DNA from: Tessaracoccus oleiagri | Lineage (GTDB): Bacteria > Actinomycetota > Actinomycetes > Propionibacteriales > Propionibacteriaceae | Direction: 5' to 3' | Length of the DNA stretch: 64,000 bases | NCBI RefSeq assembly: GCF_900103275.1 | Contig: NZ_FNGP01000005.1 | Coordinates: 62,001 to 126,000, forward strand | Shown: positions 54,944 to 63,687 of the stretch, one piece after another | Numbering within the stretch: position 1 is the first letter of the stretch | Layout of the letters: each line of letters begins with the position of its first letter | Notes under the pieces: generated by a model | What the model was told of the DNA's origin: nothing | What the model saw: the letters and a program-made list of their open reading frames with translations, nothing else | Database searches by the model: none | Program-made: the position numbers and the translations under genes

Positions 54944-56383
54944 ATGAGCGATTCACTGCGGAGTCTGGAGGGCGCCATCGATGCCGCCCTGACGGATCTG
55001 CGCGCGCTCAGGATCGGCGGCGAGGAGGACGTCGCCGAGGTGAAGTCGGTACTGACCCGGCTGGAGGTGGCGGAGGCCCGGTTGGCAGGGCTGCGTCTGC
55101 AGTTGATCGGCGAGGCCCAGGCTGCGGGGGCGGCGGCCGCAGTCGATCAGGTGCGGAACTCGCCGCGCACCACGAGCGGCCAGGCCTCCGGTGTGCTGCG
55201 GTTGGGGAGGGACCTCGGGGACCGGTTCTGGGTCCTCGCCGATGCCCTGGCCGAGGGAACGATCTCGGTGGCGCAGGCCGAGGCGATCATCACCGGGCTG
55301 AAGCGACTCCCGACCGCGCTCGGCCGGCAGGAGCTCGAGCGGTGCCAGCGGCATCTCCTGACCTTCTGCGACGAGCTCGGCCCGGCCGAGCTCACCGTCG
55401 CGGCCCTTCGGATGTGGGAGCTGCTCGACCCCGACGGGGCCGACGAACTCGAAGCCACCCGCCTCAAGCGGGAGGAACGGCTCGCGAAGGCCGGGCGGGC
55501 GTTACGCCTCACCCCGGACCATCACGGCTCCATGCGGCTCTCGGGCCAACTCCCGACGGCCGACGCCGCGCTCCTGCAGGCCCAGCTCGACGCCCTGATG
55601 CCACCCGCCTCGTCCTATTTGGACGAGGGGGAGGTCCCGAGCCCCGAGGCGCGGCGCGCGGATGCGCTGATGCGTTTGGCCGGGATCGCGGCCGCCTCCG
55701 GCGAGGTCCCGGCTCAGGGCGGGGACCGTCCGCACGTGCAGGTCACGCTCCCGCTCTCGTTCCTTACCGACGGCCTCGGGGCCGCCGGAGTGTTCGGGTT
55801 CGGCGGCGAGTCGTTGTCGGCGGGGGAGGCGCGTCGGATGGCGTGCGACGCGGGACTGATCCCGCTGGTCCTCGGGTCCGACTCGCAGCCGTTGGATGTA
55901 GGGCGGGAGTACCGGCTCGTCCCCAGAGCCCTGCGGGCGGCGTTGACGCACCGGAACCAGGGGTGTGTGTTCCCGCACTGCACGGCCAGGCCGGCGGCGT
56001 GTGAAGCGCACCACATCCGGCCCTGGTGGGCCGGCGGGGACACCTCGATGCAAAATCTCGTGCTGCTTTGCCCGCACCACCACCGGCTGGTCGAGCCGGA
56101 CCCGGAGCGCGCCCCCGAGTGGCAGTGGGAGATCACCATCGACGAGGCCACCGGCAGACCGATCTTCGTCCCACCCCGCCACATCGACCCCGCCCGGAGG
56201 CCGCGACAACACCGCCGCTTCCGCCTCCAAGACCTGACGGCCCCACCACCCGACGAGGGACGAGTCTGCCCAGAACCAGATCCATGGCAGCCGACAGACG
56301 AAGACCCCTGGCACCCACGCGACGTGTCCACCGACGTGAGCGGCGACCTCAGGGTGGAGGAGCACCAACTCCAGTCATGCTGA
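54944..56383 (+). CDS. DUF222 domain HNH endonuclease (13E12-type repeat family)
   Basis: A 479-residue protein: N-terminal DUF222 helical domain (residues 1-310, with RTTSGQASGVLRLGRDLGDR and VAQAEAIITGLKRLP), then an HNH nuclease module HRNQGCVFPHCTARPAACEAHHIRPWWAGGDTSMQNLVLLCPHHH near residue 345-390, with zinc cysteines and catalytic HH/N/H. Very common multicopy family in actinobacteria (13E12 repeats), thought to be mobile or selfish. The function is unproven. The gene ends in a strong terminator. Confidence 0.9.
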   Translation: MSDSLRSLEGAIDAALTDLRALRIGGEEDVAEVKSVLTRLEVAEARLAGLRLQLIGEAQAAGAAAAVDQVRNSPRTTSGQASGVLRLGRDLGDRFWVLADALAEGTISVAQAEAIITGLKRLPTALGRQELERCQRHLLTFCDELGPAELTVAALRMWELLDPDGADELEATRLKREERLAKAGRALRLTPDHHGSMRLSGQLPTADAALLQAQLDALMPPASSYLDEGEVPSPEARRADALMRLAGIAAASGEVPAQGGDRPHVQVTLPLSFLTDGLGAAGVFGFGGESLSAGEARRMACDAGLIPLVLGSDSQPLDVGREYRLVPRALRAALTHRNQGCVFPHCTARPAACEAHHIRPWWAGGDTSMQNLVLLCPHHHRLVEPDPERAPEWQWEITIDEATGRPIFVPPRHIDPARRPRQHRRFRLQDLTAPPPDEGRVCPEPDPWQPTDEDPWHPRDVSTDVSGDLRVEEHQLQSC

Positions 56384-56396
56384 TCCGGAACGCAAG

Positions 56397-56433
56397 ATGA
56401 GGGGCGGTCCGGGTGCCCCGAACCGCCCCTCAT
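56397..56433. terminator. Bidirectional intrinsic terminator
   Basis: Twelve-base perfect arms (ATGAGGGGCGGT and complement) around a 13-nt loop that itself contains a CGGG/CCCG pair. It lies between the convergent HNH and secreted-protein genes. Confidence 0.8.
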
Positions 56434-56443
56434 GCCGTCTGTA

Positions 56444-57442
56444 TCAGTGGTCGTCGCCGCCGGATCCCGGCCGCATGATGATGGTCTCTGTGAACTCGAC
56501 GGCACCGCACTCAGCAGTGCCGCTGCGGCCATCGCTCGTGGTCACCTCGATGGTCGCCACGTAAGTGGTCCTTGCCATCCTGAAGGTAATGCCGTCGAAG
56601 GACTCGCTCTCGATCTGCCGCGTCCCGCTCCTGGCGAGGTCGACCGAGATCGTCAGGTCCGCGATCGGTTCGCCGGTGACGAGGTCGATGAGTTCCGTCG
56701 TCGCCTCACCGGAGCCGCCACGCAACCGGATCGTGCCTTCGCTCTCCTGTGGGTTCACCCCGTCGTCGATGACGACGTCGAACATCGGCTCTCGCAGGTC
56801 GCCCTCCAGCATTACGGCCCCGTTCTCCAGGCCCTCGAGCTCGCAGACCTCGGTCTGGAAGCCGCTGTCGCGGTAGATCTGTGCCGAAGGGTTGGTGCTC
56901 CTGACGTCGAAGGCGAGATCCTGCGATGTGCAGTCGTCATCGCCCACCAACACCTCGTAACCGGGCACCGTGACCGACGTGATGTCCACGTCGTAGTCGG
57001 TGGTGGTGATGGTGCCCTTCTCCTCCCAGCTGTTGCCGGATCGGCCACGGACCTCCTCGGTGACCGGGTCGCCGGACACGGTCCGGACACCCTCCACCGT
57101 CGCCGTGCCGGCCGGCTCGCCGGTCTCCACGTCGATCAGTTCGACTTCGGCCGAGAACGTGCCGTCCTCACCGAAAGTCGCGCTGCCCTCGAAGCCCTCC
57201 AGGACGAGTTCGTAGTCCAGCGTCTCCACGAACATGAATGAGCCCGAGCCGTCGGCGGACGCGGACGCGCCGAAGAAGACGAGGTCAGTCTCCGCCGTCT
57301 CGAAGACGCACGACATGTCGCTGATTTCGTTGACGATGTGTTCGCTCGGGGCCCCCGAGGCCGTCGGAGCGATAGCAGAAGCAGCGAGCAGTCCGCCCGT
57401 CGCAATGATCGCGGCAAGACGCCGCGAATTGGTGTTGTTCAT
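56444..57442 (-). CDS. Secreted protein of unknown function with internal repeats
   Basis: A 332-residue exported protein: a Sec signal peptide (RRLAAIIATGGLLAASAIAPTASGA, cleavage near residue 31), then an acidic, beta-rich mature part with five cysteines. Two halves share the element ELID.x.TGEP (near residues 100 and 245) followed by similar strands, indicating a duplicated domain. I do not recognise the family. The ATG at 57442 follows GGGGGGAA. A perfect CRP-type palindrome lies just upstream, suggesting catabolic control. Confidence 0.75.
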   Translation of the reverse strand: MNNTNSRRLAAIIATGGLLAASAIAPTASGAPSEHIVNEISDMSCVFETAETDLVFFGASASADGSGSFMFVETLDYELVLEGFEGSATFGEDGTFSAEVELIDVETGEPAGTATVEGVRTVSGDPVTEEVRGRSGNSWEEKGTITTTDYDVDITSVTVPGYEVLVGDDDCTSQDLAFDVRSTNPSAQIYRDSGFQTEVCELEGLENGAVMLEGDLREPMFDVVIDDGVNPQESEGTIRLRGGSGEATTELIDLVTGEPIADLTISVDLARSGTRQIESESFDGITFRMARTTYVATIEVTTSDGRSGTAECGAVEFTETIIMRPGSGGDDH

Positions 57443-57451
57443 CGGTTCCCC

Positions 57452-57471
57452 CCTGTGATGAGGATCACAGG
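57452..57471. promoter_or_regulatory. Perfect CRP/GlxR-type site upstream of the secreted-protein gene
   Basis: TGTGATGAGGATCACA (57454-57469) matches the CRP/GlxR consensus TGTGA-N6-TCACA exactly, and the palindrome extends to 8-bp arms. It is only 12 nt from the start codon, so a bound regulator would probably repress, or the RNA hairpin could affect translation. Confidence 0.6.
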
Positions 57472-57540
57472 TTAAGCGTCGCGGAGGCCATCAGGAGGCA
57501 GTTCCTGACGGCCCAGTGGGAACCGCCTGTTCGCCCCGGG

Positions 57541-57738
57541 TCAGCGCTCCGGCGCATCCTCGTCGTGGATGTCGGTGTCCCGGAGTTCGTCGACGCTGCC
57601 CGAGCCCTCTTCGCCGTAGTTCCGGGGACCGCCGTGGATGACGTGGCCGGTGTCCTGGGCATCGGGGGTGACGTCGAGCGGCGGCTCGTTCATCGCGCCG
57701 GGGTCATCGAGGTTCTGGACTTCGGACTTCTCGGACAT
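57541..57738 (-). CDS. Small acidic hydrophilic protein
   Basis: A 65-residue protein (MSEKSEVQNLDDPGAMNEPP, ending DELRDTDIHDEDAPER), strongly acidic, likely disordered. Not recognised. The ATG at 57738 has an excellent GGAGGAA site, which supports it being a real gene. An in-frame codon 33 nt upstream is less likely. Confidence 0.6.
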   Translation of the reverse strand: MSEKSEVQNLDDPGAMNEPPLDVTPDAQDTGHVIHGGPRNYGEEGSGSVDELRDTDIHDEDAPER

Positions 57739-57808
57739 GGGTTCCTCCAGCGTCACTTGAGTGGCCGCCATCCTAGCCCCGCACCGGTCCGGGTCAGGCC
57801 GCTTGTCG

Positions 57809-58600
57809 CTACTTCCACCAAGTGAGGATCGTCTCGCGCTGGAACAGCCGCACGCCTAGGGGAACGAGCACCACGTCGACCAGTGCGACGAGCCCTGCGG
57901 CACCCAAGAACAGCGCGGCGCCGAGCTGGAGGAAACCGGTCATCACACCGATCACCAGGAGAAGCAGTGGTAGCACCACGAAGCTGCCCAACTGCTCGGC
58001 CGCCCGCGGATCGGTCGTGCGGCTGCTCACGATGGTGCCTACCGCCACCGCCATCACCGTCAGGAGGGGCGCCAGAAGGAGGAGCGCGACCAGCCACATG
58101 GGGTCGATGAAGATCGCGAAGACGCGGTCGCTCACGGAGAAGATCCGGGCACCGACGAGGAACAGGGCGTAGCTGGTCCACGCGGTGAGCACTCCGGGGA
58201 TGGCGGCGGCCAGGGCCTTGCCGGCGAGCAGTTCATGCGTCGCAATGGGGGTCGCCAACAGCGGCTCCAGCGACCTCGTGATCTTCTCGCCGACGATGCT
58301 GTAGGTGGCGATCGTGAGCGGCACCATCACGGGCATCAGCAGGAACAGCACCAGCATGTTCGAGGCAAGGATTGACTGCATCGCCTCCGTGGGGCTCAAC
58401 CCCGCGAACCGTGGGTCCTCCAACAACCGGCCCAACTCGGCGTAGTCGGCCTCGCTGATGCCGACCCGCGACATCACGGCGAGCATGACGACGGGGATCG
58501 CGGTGATCACCAGCGGCATGACCACGACGACCGACAGCACGAGCCGGTTGCTGCGCACCTCGGCCCATTCCTTCCGCACGATCGTCCCAATTGGACTCAT
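57809..58600 (-). CDS. ABC-2 type transporter permease
   Basis: A 263-residue membrane protein with about six helices: IGTIVRKEWAEVRSNRLVLSVVVVMPLVI at the start and YSIVGEKITRSLEPLLATPIATHELLAGKAL, the typical ABC-2/NatB-like permease signature. It overlaps the ATPase gene by 4 nt and forms an exporter with it. The cargo (drug, Na+ or lipid) cannot be inferred. Confidence 0.88.
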   Translation of the reverse strand: MSPIGTIVRKEWAEVRSNRLVLSVVVVMPLVITAIPVVMLAVMSRVGISEADYAELGRLLEDPRFAGLSPTEAMQSILASNMLVLFLLMPVMVPLTIATYSIVGEKITRSLEPLLATPIATHELLAGKALAAAIPGVLTAWTSYALFLVGARIFSVSDRVFAIFIDPMWLVALLLLAPLLTVMAVAVGTIVSSRTTDPRAAEQLGSFVVLPLLLLVIGVMTGFLQLGAALFLGAAGLVALVDVVLVPLGVRLFQRETILTWWK

Positions 58601-59565
58601 CGGGCCGACACCTCCTCCTGCGGCGCGCCGTGCAGGAGGCGCAGGTAGACCTCCTCCATGGAGTGGCTGAGTTCGGTGACGTACTCGACGTCGGCGCCGT
58701 GCTCGACGAGCGTCCTCACGATCAGCGGGTTCTGGCTTTCCGGTTCACCCACCGTCACGACCAAGCCCGGCCTGCCCTCCGGACCGACATCAGTCTCCGT
58801 CGGACCGAGACCCGGCACGGCGGACAGGACGGCGGCGAGGCTCGGCGCGTCACTGCCCGGCGCAAGTTGGACCCGGGTCCTCCGCCCGAAGACGCGCGCA
58901 CGCAGCGCACCGGGGGTGTCGACGGCGATCAGTCGCCGCTGGAACACTGCGACCCGGTCGCAGAGCCGCTCGGCCTCGTCGAGATTGTGGGTGCAGAGGA
59001 AGATCGTGCGGCCCTGACCGCGGAGCGAATCGATGAAGTCGCGCACCGTCTTCGAGGCCTCGGGGTCCAGCCCGGACGTCGGCTCGTCGAGGAACAGGAC
59101 CGGGGGTTCGTGGACGAGTGCCCTCGCGATCGCCAACTTCTGCTTCATGCCCTTCGAGAACGTCCCGACGACGCTGTCGCGCCGGTCCCACAGGCCCAAG
59201 AGCTTCAAGTACTTCTCGACCTGCTCGCGCGGCCGCTCGCATCCGTAGAGCTCCGCGAAGATCTGCAGGTTGCGCCGAGCCGTGAGGCGCTCGTACAACC
59301 CGGGCGATTCCGTGAGCACCCCGATCCTCGCCCGGACAGCACCGTCCCGGCCGCTGCCGAGCGGGATGTCGTCGACCCAGGCGCGGCCGGAGGTGGGGGA
59401 GATCAGCGTGGTGAGCATGCGCACGGTGGTGGTCTTGCCCGCACCGTTGGGACCAAGGAAGCCGAAGACCTCGCCCTCGTTCACGAACAGCTCAAGCCCC
59501 TCCACGGCCCTGACCCGGGCGTCCCCGTCACCGAATTCCTTGGTCAGCCCCTCAGCCCTGATCAT
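58597..59565 (-). CDS. ABC transporter ATP-binding protein (NatA/DrrA type)
   Basis: A 322-residue ATPase: Walker A GPNGAGKTT (residues about 38-46), signature FSKGMKQKLAIARAL (a Q-loop/signature variant with FSKG), Walker B PPVLFLDEPTSGLDPEA, H-loop CTHNL. The C-terminal 90-residue extension is typical of DrrA/NatA proteins working with an ABC-2 permease. ATG 59565 has GAGG 5 nt upstream; GTG 59571 is an alternative. Operon with the permease downstream. Confidence 0.9.
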   Translation of the reverse strand: MIRAEGLTKEFGDGDARVRAVEGLELFVNEGEVFGFLGPNGAGKTTTVRMLTTLISPTSGRAWVDDIPLGSGRDGAVRARIGVLTESPGLYERLTARRNLQIFAELYGCERPREQVEKYLKLLGLWDRRDSVVGTFSKGMKQKLAIARALVHEPPVLFLDEPTSGLDPEASKTVRDFIDSLRGQGRTIFLCTHNLDEAERLCDRVAVFQRRLIAVDTPGALRARVFGRRTRVQLAPGSDAPSLAAVLSAVPGLGPTETDVGPEGRPGLVVTVGEPESQNPLIVRTLVEHGADVEYVTELSHSMEEVYLRLLHGAPQEEVSAR

Positions 59566-59653
59566 CGCCACCTCACCACTCCGTGCGCAGCGGCAACGCT
59601 ACACCGAAGGCACTTGGCTGGGGCCGTCGCCACCCCGTTCCGTATCACCGCGA

Positions 59654-59690
59654 GAAGGCCCCCGAACCGCCGGGGCGGTCGGGGGCCTTC
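59654..59690. terminator. Intrinsic terminator hairpin
   Basis: Arms of about 17 bases (GAAGGCCCCCGA.CCGCC and complement) with one bulged A, between the ABC operon promoter side and the small secreted-peptide gene. It probably ends the latter. Confidence 0.7.
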
Positions 59691-59699
59691 GGGCTCGGG

Positions 59700-59888
59700 T
59701 CAGCGGCCGCTGACGTGGTCGGCGAGTGCGCCGGGGCTGGACTTGGCGAGGTCGCTCACGACCTTGCCGAACGTCTTGCCATCGACGCCGTGGAGGGCCG
59801 GCGCGCCCCCTTCGGCAGCCCCGGCCAATGGCGCGCTGACTGCGACGAGGCTGAGCGCGGCTGCCCCAGCGATGAGCATTTTCTTCAT
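59700..59888 (-). CDS. Tiny secreted peptide
   Basis: A 62-residue precursor with a clear signal peptide (KKMLIAGAAALSLVAVSAPLAGA, cleavage after about residue 24). The mature part is about 38 residues (EGGAPALHGVDGKTFGKVVSDLAKSS...DHVSGR) without cysteines. The ATG at 59888 has an AAGGGGGA site upstream, and a terminator follows the gene, so it is probably real. No family recognised; an amphipathic helix may form in KTFGKVVSDLAK. Confidence 0.65.
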   Translation of the reverse strand: MKKMLIAGAAALSLVAVSAPLAGAAEGGAPALHGVDGKTFGKVVSDLAKSSPGALADHVSGR

Positions 59889-60060
59889 ACAGTTCCCCCT
59901 TCTGCTGAGAATGCGTGGTAGCGCGAATGTAAGTCGCCACCGGCAGGCCGGGGAAGGGATGCGAGGTAAGACGGCACGCAAGTACCCAGCGTCCACGCTC
60001 CGGACCTGTGCAGAGGGAACGTTCAGTCCCCGTCAAACGCTTCTCGTCCGAGGGCGGCGG

Positions 60061-60066
60061 TACGCT
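60061..60066 (+). promoter_or_regulatory. Candidate leaderless -10 element for the DUF4203-like gene
   Basis: TACGCT is 6 nt before the ATG at 60073. Confidence 0.45.
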
Positions 60067-60072
60067 CGGCGC

Positions 60073-60699
60073 ATGTCGGATGTCTGGCTCGGGATCCTCG
60101 CCCTGTTGGCCGGCCTGCTGCTGTGCTTCCGGGGCGGAGTCGCTCTGCGTCTCGTCATCGCCTTCTGGGGCGCCTTCGTGGGCTTCTCCGTCGGCGCCTC
60201 GATCGGTGGGGCAGTCGCCGGGGAAGCGTGGCTCGACGGTCCGGGCAGCTGGATCGGCACCGTGGTCGGCGCCCTCGTCTTCGCTTGGCTGGCGTATGCG
60301 TTCTACGCGTTCGCCGTCGTGGTGGCCGTGGGGTCCGTCGGCTACTGGCTCGGGACCTGGGCGGCGCTCGCCGTCGGCGCCACCCCCGGCACTGCAGCGG
60401 TCGTGGGGATCGGGACCGCCGCGCTCCTCGCCGTCATCGCATTGGTGGCCCGGGTGCCCTACTTGCTGCTGGTGCTCGTCAGCGCCGCAGGCGGCGCCTC
60501 GGCCATCGTCAGCGGCGCCATGCTGCTGGTAGGGGTCGCGGACGGGGCAGCGATGTCGAGCGGCGACCTCCCGGCAGGGCAGTGGTGGTGGTCGGCGGTT
60601 TGGTTCGTGCTCGCGGTCGCAGGGATCATCATCCAGCTACGGCGTCGCCCAGCGGGGGAGACCAGCGCCGGCTGGCGGCGGGCTCCTCGTCGGACCTGA
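60073..60699 (+). CDS. DUF4203-like multi-pass membrane protein
   Basis: A 208-residue protein with seven hydrophobic segments rich in Gly/Ala: GILALLAGLLLCFRGGVALRLVIAFWGAFVGFSVGASIG is the repeated glycine-zipper style of DUF4203/TM7S3-like proteins. Function unknown. ATG 60073 fits a leaderless promoter. It converges with the VTT-domain gene. Confidence 0.7.
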   Translation: MSDVWLGILALLAGLLLCFRGGVALRLVIAFWGAFVGFSVGASIGGAVAGEAWLDGPGSWIGTVVGALVFAWLAYAFYAFAVVVAVGSVGYWLGTWAALAVGATPGTAAVVGIGTAALLAVIALVARVPYLLLVLVSAAGGASAIVSGAMLLVGVADGAAMSSGDLPAGQWWWSAVWFVLAVAGIIIQLRRRPAGETSAGWRRAPRRT

Positions 60700-60702
60700 C
60701 CC

Positions 60703-61437
60703 TCACTCGTCGCCGGCTGCGGCGAGGCTGGCGCCCGGGAGTTCCCGGTCCGACAGGCCCCTGAGGCTCCGGTACGACCACACCGTCATGACCAGCACGA
60801 CACCCCAAGCCGCAGCGACGATGATCCCGTTGAGCAGGGACGGCTCGGCCGCGAACGCGCCGATGGCCACCAGTGAGAGCTGGCCCGGCACGGCGGCCAC
60901 CATGGTGCCCACGACGAAGTCCCGTTGCGTGACGCCGAACGCGCCGGCACCGTAGTTGACCGGCCAGTACGGCATGCCCGGCATCACCCGGAAGAGGAAC
61001 ACGGCCGAAAAGCCATGATCGGCGAGCCGGTCCTCGATGCGATCCGAACGTCGGCCCAGCAGCCGCCTGACCGCTTCCTTGCCGATCACCCGGGCGAGCC
61101 AGTAGGCGCCCCAGCACCCAAGGAGGACGCCGACGACCGACACCGCGCTGCCGAGCAAGGTCCCGAAGAGCAGCCCCGCGGACACCGCCATCACGGTCAC
61201 AGGGATCGGAGTCAGCGCGACGGCCGCGTACGCCAGCGCGAACGCCGGCAGCGCCAGCCAGCCCAGGCCTGAGAGCGACGAGCGGAACTCACCGAGCGAC
61301 CCGCGCAGTTCGCCGATCGACGGCATGTCGACGGAGAGCACGAGCCACAGCATCACCGTGGCGAAGACGACCAGGAGCCCGACCCGCAGGATCGAACTCC
61401 ATCGGGGAAGGTCGGCCCCAGCCGGCATGCGCATCAC
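60703..61437 (-). CDS. TVP38/TMEM64 (VTT domain, DedA-like) membrane protein
   Basis: A 244-residue membrane protein with the VTT/SNARE-associated motif PIPVTVMAVSAGLLFGTLLGSAVSVVGVLLGCWGAYWLARVIGKEAVRRLLG and FLFRVMPGMPYWPVNYGAGAFGV. DedA/TVP38 relatives move lipids across membranes in some organisms. Start uncertain among GTG 61437 and ATG 61434/61428. Confidence 0.87.
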   Translation of the reverse strand: MMRMPAGADLPRWSSILRVGLLVVFATVMLWLVLSVDMPSIGELRGSLGEFRSSLSGLGWLALPAFALAYAAVALTPIPVTVMAVSAGLLFGTLLGSAVSVVGVLLGCWGAYWLARVIGKEAVRRLLGRRSDRIEDRLADHGFSAVFLFRVMPGMPYWPVNYGAGAFGVTQRDFVVGTMVAAVPGQLSLVAIGAFAAEPSLLNGIIVAAAWGVVLVMTVWSYRSLRGLSDRELPGASLAAAGDE

Positions 61438-61488
61438 CGGGCTACTCTCTCACCCTGCGGGCCGGAGGGGAAGTGGCATCTTCATCCG

Positions 61489-63654
61489 TCAGGCCACCGA
61501 TGCGAGGGCGAAGGGGAGCACCGCCGGCGCCCCGGCGCGGCGGAGCAACCGGCCCGCGACCGTCATGGTCCAGCGCGAGTCCGCGAGGTCGTCCACGAGC
61601 AGGATCGGGCCAGGGGCCGACGCGAGCGCGGCACCCATCTCCGGCGGCACGGCGAACCGCTGCCACACGTCGCGCACCCGGAAGGCAGAGTTTCCCGAAC
61701 CCGGACCCTTCCCTCCTGCGGCCGGATCGAGCCAGAGCGGACCGAGCAGCGCCAGCCGGCCGGCGGTGGCGATCCCGGTGGCGAGCGTCCCCACGAGCCG
61801 CGGCCTCGAGGCGCTGGGGATCCACGCCACACCGACCGGACGCTGCTCCCAGTCCCACTCCTTGAGCACCCGGAGGCACGCCGCGCCGAGCTCGGGCGGG
61901 AGTTCCTCGTCGACGGGACGGCCCTCGGCATCGCTGCGGAACAGCTCCCGGAGGCGACCGCCCCAGCCGAGGTCGGTGAGGCGGGCGAGCGCACGGCCCT
62001 CGAGCACCTGCTCGTCGGGTGCGATCCTGCCCTTGACGGCCTTCCCCTCCACGGTGACGCCCAGCCGATCGAGGCCACTCGGCCACGTCGCCCGTGGCGC
62101 GAGCGGCACCCCGACCCGGTCCAGCGTCGCACGCGCCGATTCCATGCGCTCGACCGTGACGGTGGTGGGGTACCACGCCGCGGTGCAGACGTCACAACGG
62201 CCGCAAGGAGCCGAGTGCGGATCGTCGAGCTGCTGCGTCAGGAACGCCATGCGGCACGACTCGCCGCGCTGGTAGGTGAGCATCGCCTCCTGCTCGGCGA
62301 GGCGCGCGGCGGCGATCCGCTCGTAGCGCTCGCGGTCGTAGACCCACTGGCGGCCGGTGGAGACCCATCCGCCTTGCTCGTAGGCGACGGCCCCCTCGAC
62401 GGCCAGCACCTTCAGCAGGAGTTCCAGCTGCGTCCGCCGCAGGTCGACCCGGGCCTCCAGTGCGGGCACCGAGAGGGGTCTTCCCGCCGAAGCCAACTCC
62501 CCGAGCACCGCGTCGGCCCTCGCCTGCGTGGGCATCGCATTGGTGGCGAAGTAGTGCCAGATCTCCCGGTCCTCGGGCCCCGGCAGGAGGAGCACGTCGG
62601 CGCTCTCCGTGGCGCGCCCGGCACGGCCCACCTGCTGGTAGTAGGCGACGGGTGAGCTCGGCGCCCCGAGGTGGACCACGAACCCGAGGTCCGGCTTGTC
62701 GAAGCCCATCCCCAGCGCCGACGTGGCCACGAGCGCCTTGACCCGGTTGTCCTTCAATGCCTCCTCCACCTGCAACCGTTCGGCGGCGTCGGTCCGTCCC
62801 GAGTAGGGGAGCACCTCGTGGCCCGCGGCGGCGAGGGCGGCGGCGGTGTCGTCGGCCGCGGCGACGGTCAGGCAGTAGATGATCCCGCTGCCCGGCAGGG
62901 AGTCGAGGTGCTCGGCCAGCCAGGCCACCCTGCGCCACGTCGTGCCGAGGTCGAGCACGCCCAGCCGCAGGGACGCACGCGCGAGCGGACCACGGAGAGT
63001 GAAGACGCTGCGGCCCCCGGCGCCCATCTGCTCCTCGACGTCGGCCACGACCCGGGCGTTGGCCGTGGCCGTGGTGGCGAGCACGGGCACGCCGGCAGGC
63101 AGCTCGGCGATGAGGTCACGGATACGGCGGTAGTCCGGTCGGAAGTCGTGACCCCAGTCGCTGATGCAGTGCGCCTCGTCGATCACGAGGAGCCCCATCG
63201 CCGACACCAGCCGGGGCAGTTGCTCGTCGCGGAACCTGGGGTTGACGAGCCGCTCGGGCGAGACGAACAGCACGTCGACGGTGTCGTCGGCCAACTGCTG
63301 CTCGACGTCGCGCCATTCTGTGGCGTTGGCCGAGTTGATCGCGACGGCCCGCACCCCGGCGCGCTCGGCGGCGGCCACCTGGTCGCGCATCAGGGCGAGC
63401 AGGGGGGAGACGATGAGCGCCGGTCCCGCTCCGGCGCGCCGCTGGAGGAGGGCGGCGATGAAGTAGACGGCCGACTTGCCCCAACCCGTCCGCTGCACGA
63501 CGAGGGCGCGCTCCTTCCGGGCGACAAGCGCCTCGATGGCCTCGAACTGGCCGGGATGGAACTGCGCCTCCTCGCGTCCCGTCAGGCTCCGGAGGATTGC
63601 GAGGGCATCCTCGTGCAGGCTCGACGATCCGGGCATCCGGGGAGATTCAGTCAT
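61489..63654 (-). CDS. RecQ-family DNA helicase with C-terminal phosphoribosyltransferase-like domain
   Basis: A 721-residue helicase. Walker A is QRTGWGKSA (residues about 54-62), Walker B is VIDEAHCISDWGHDFRPDYRRI, and motif VI is QQVGRAGR. A zinc-binding CxxxF...CGRCDVC follows at about 480-510. Beyond the helicase part, the last 200 residues include LLVDDLADSRWTMTVAGRLLRRAGA, the PRPP-loop pattern of phosphoribosyltransferases. Such RecQ-PRTase fusions occur in actinobacteria; the role of the added domain is unknown. Start ATG 63654 (an in-frame codon 6 nt upstream is possible). Confidence 0.88.
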   Translation of the reverse strand: MTESPRMPGSSSLHEDALAILRSLTGREEAQFHPGQFEAIEALVARKERALVVQRTGWGKSAVYFIAALLQRRAGAGPALIVSPLLALMRDQVAAAERAGVRAVAINSANATEWRDVEQQLADDTVDVLFVSPERLVNPRFRDEQLPRLVSAMGLLVIDEAHCISDWGHDFRPDYRRIRDLIAELPAGVPVLATTATANARVVADVEEQMGAGGRSVFTLRGPLARASLRLGVLDLGTTWRRVAWLAEHLDSLPGSGIIYCLTVAAADDTAAALAAAGHEVLPYSGRTDAAERLQVEEALKDNRVKALVATSALGMGFDKPDLGFVVHLGAPSSPVAYYQQVGRAGRATESADVLLLPGPEDREIWHYFATNAMPTQARADAVLGELASAGRPLSVPALEARVDLRRTQLELLLKVLAVEGAVAYEQGGWVSTGRQWVYDRERYERIAAARLAEQEAMLTYQRGESCRMAFLTQQLDDPHSAPCGRCDVCTAAWYPTTVTVERMESARATLDRVGVPLAPRATWPSGLDRLGVTVEGKAVKGRIAPDEQVLEGRALARLTDLGWGGRLRELFRSDAEGRPVDEELPPELGAACLRVLKEWDWEQRPVGVAWIPSASRPRLVGTLATGIATAGRLALLGPLWLDPAAGGKGPGSGNSAFRVRDVWQRFAVPPEMGAALASAPGPILLVDDLADSRWTMTVAGRLLRRAGAPAVLPFALASVA

Positions 63655-63687
63655 GCCCACCAGCGTGCCATGCGCGTCCGACAGTGC

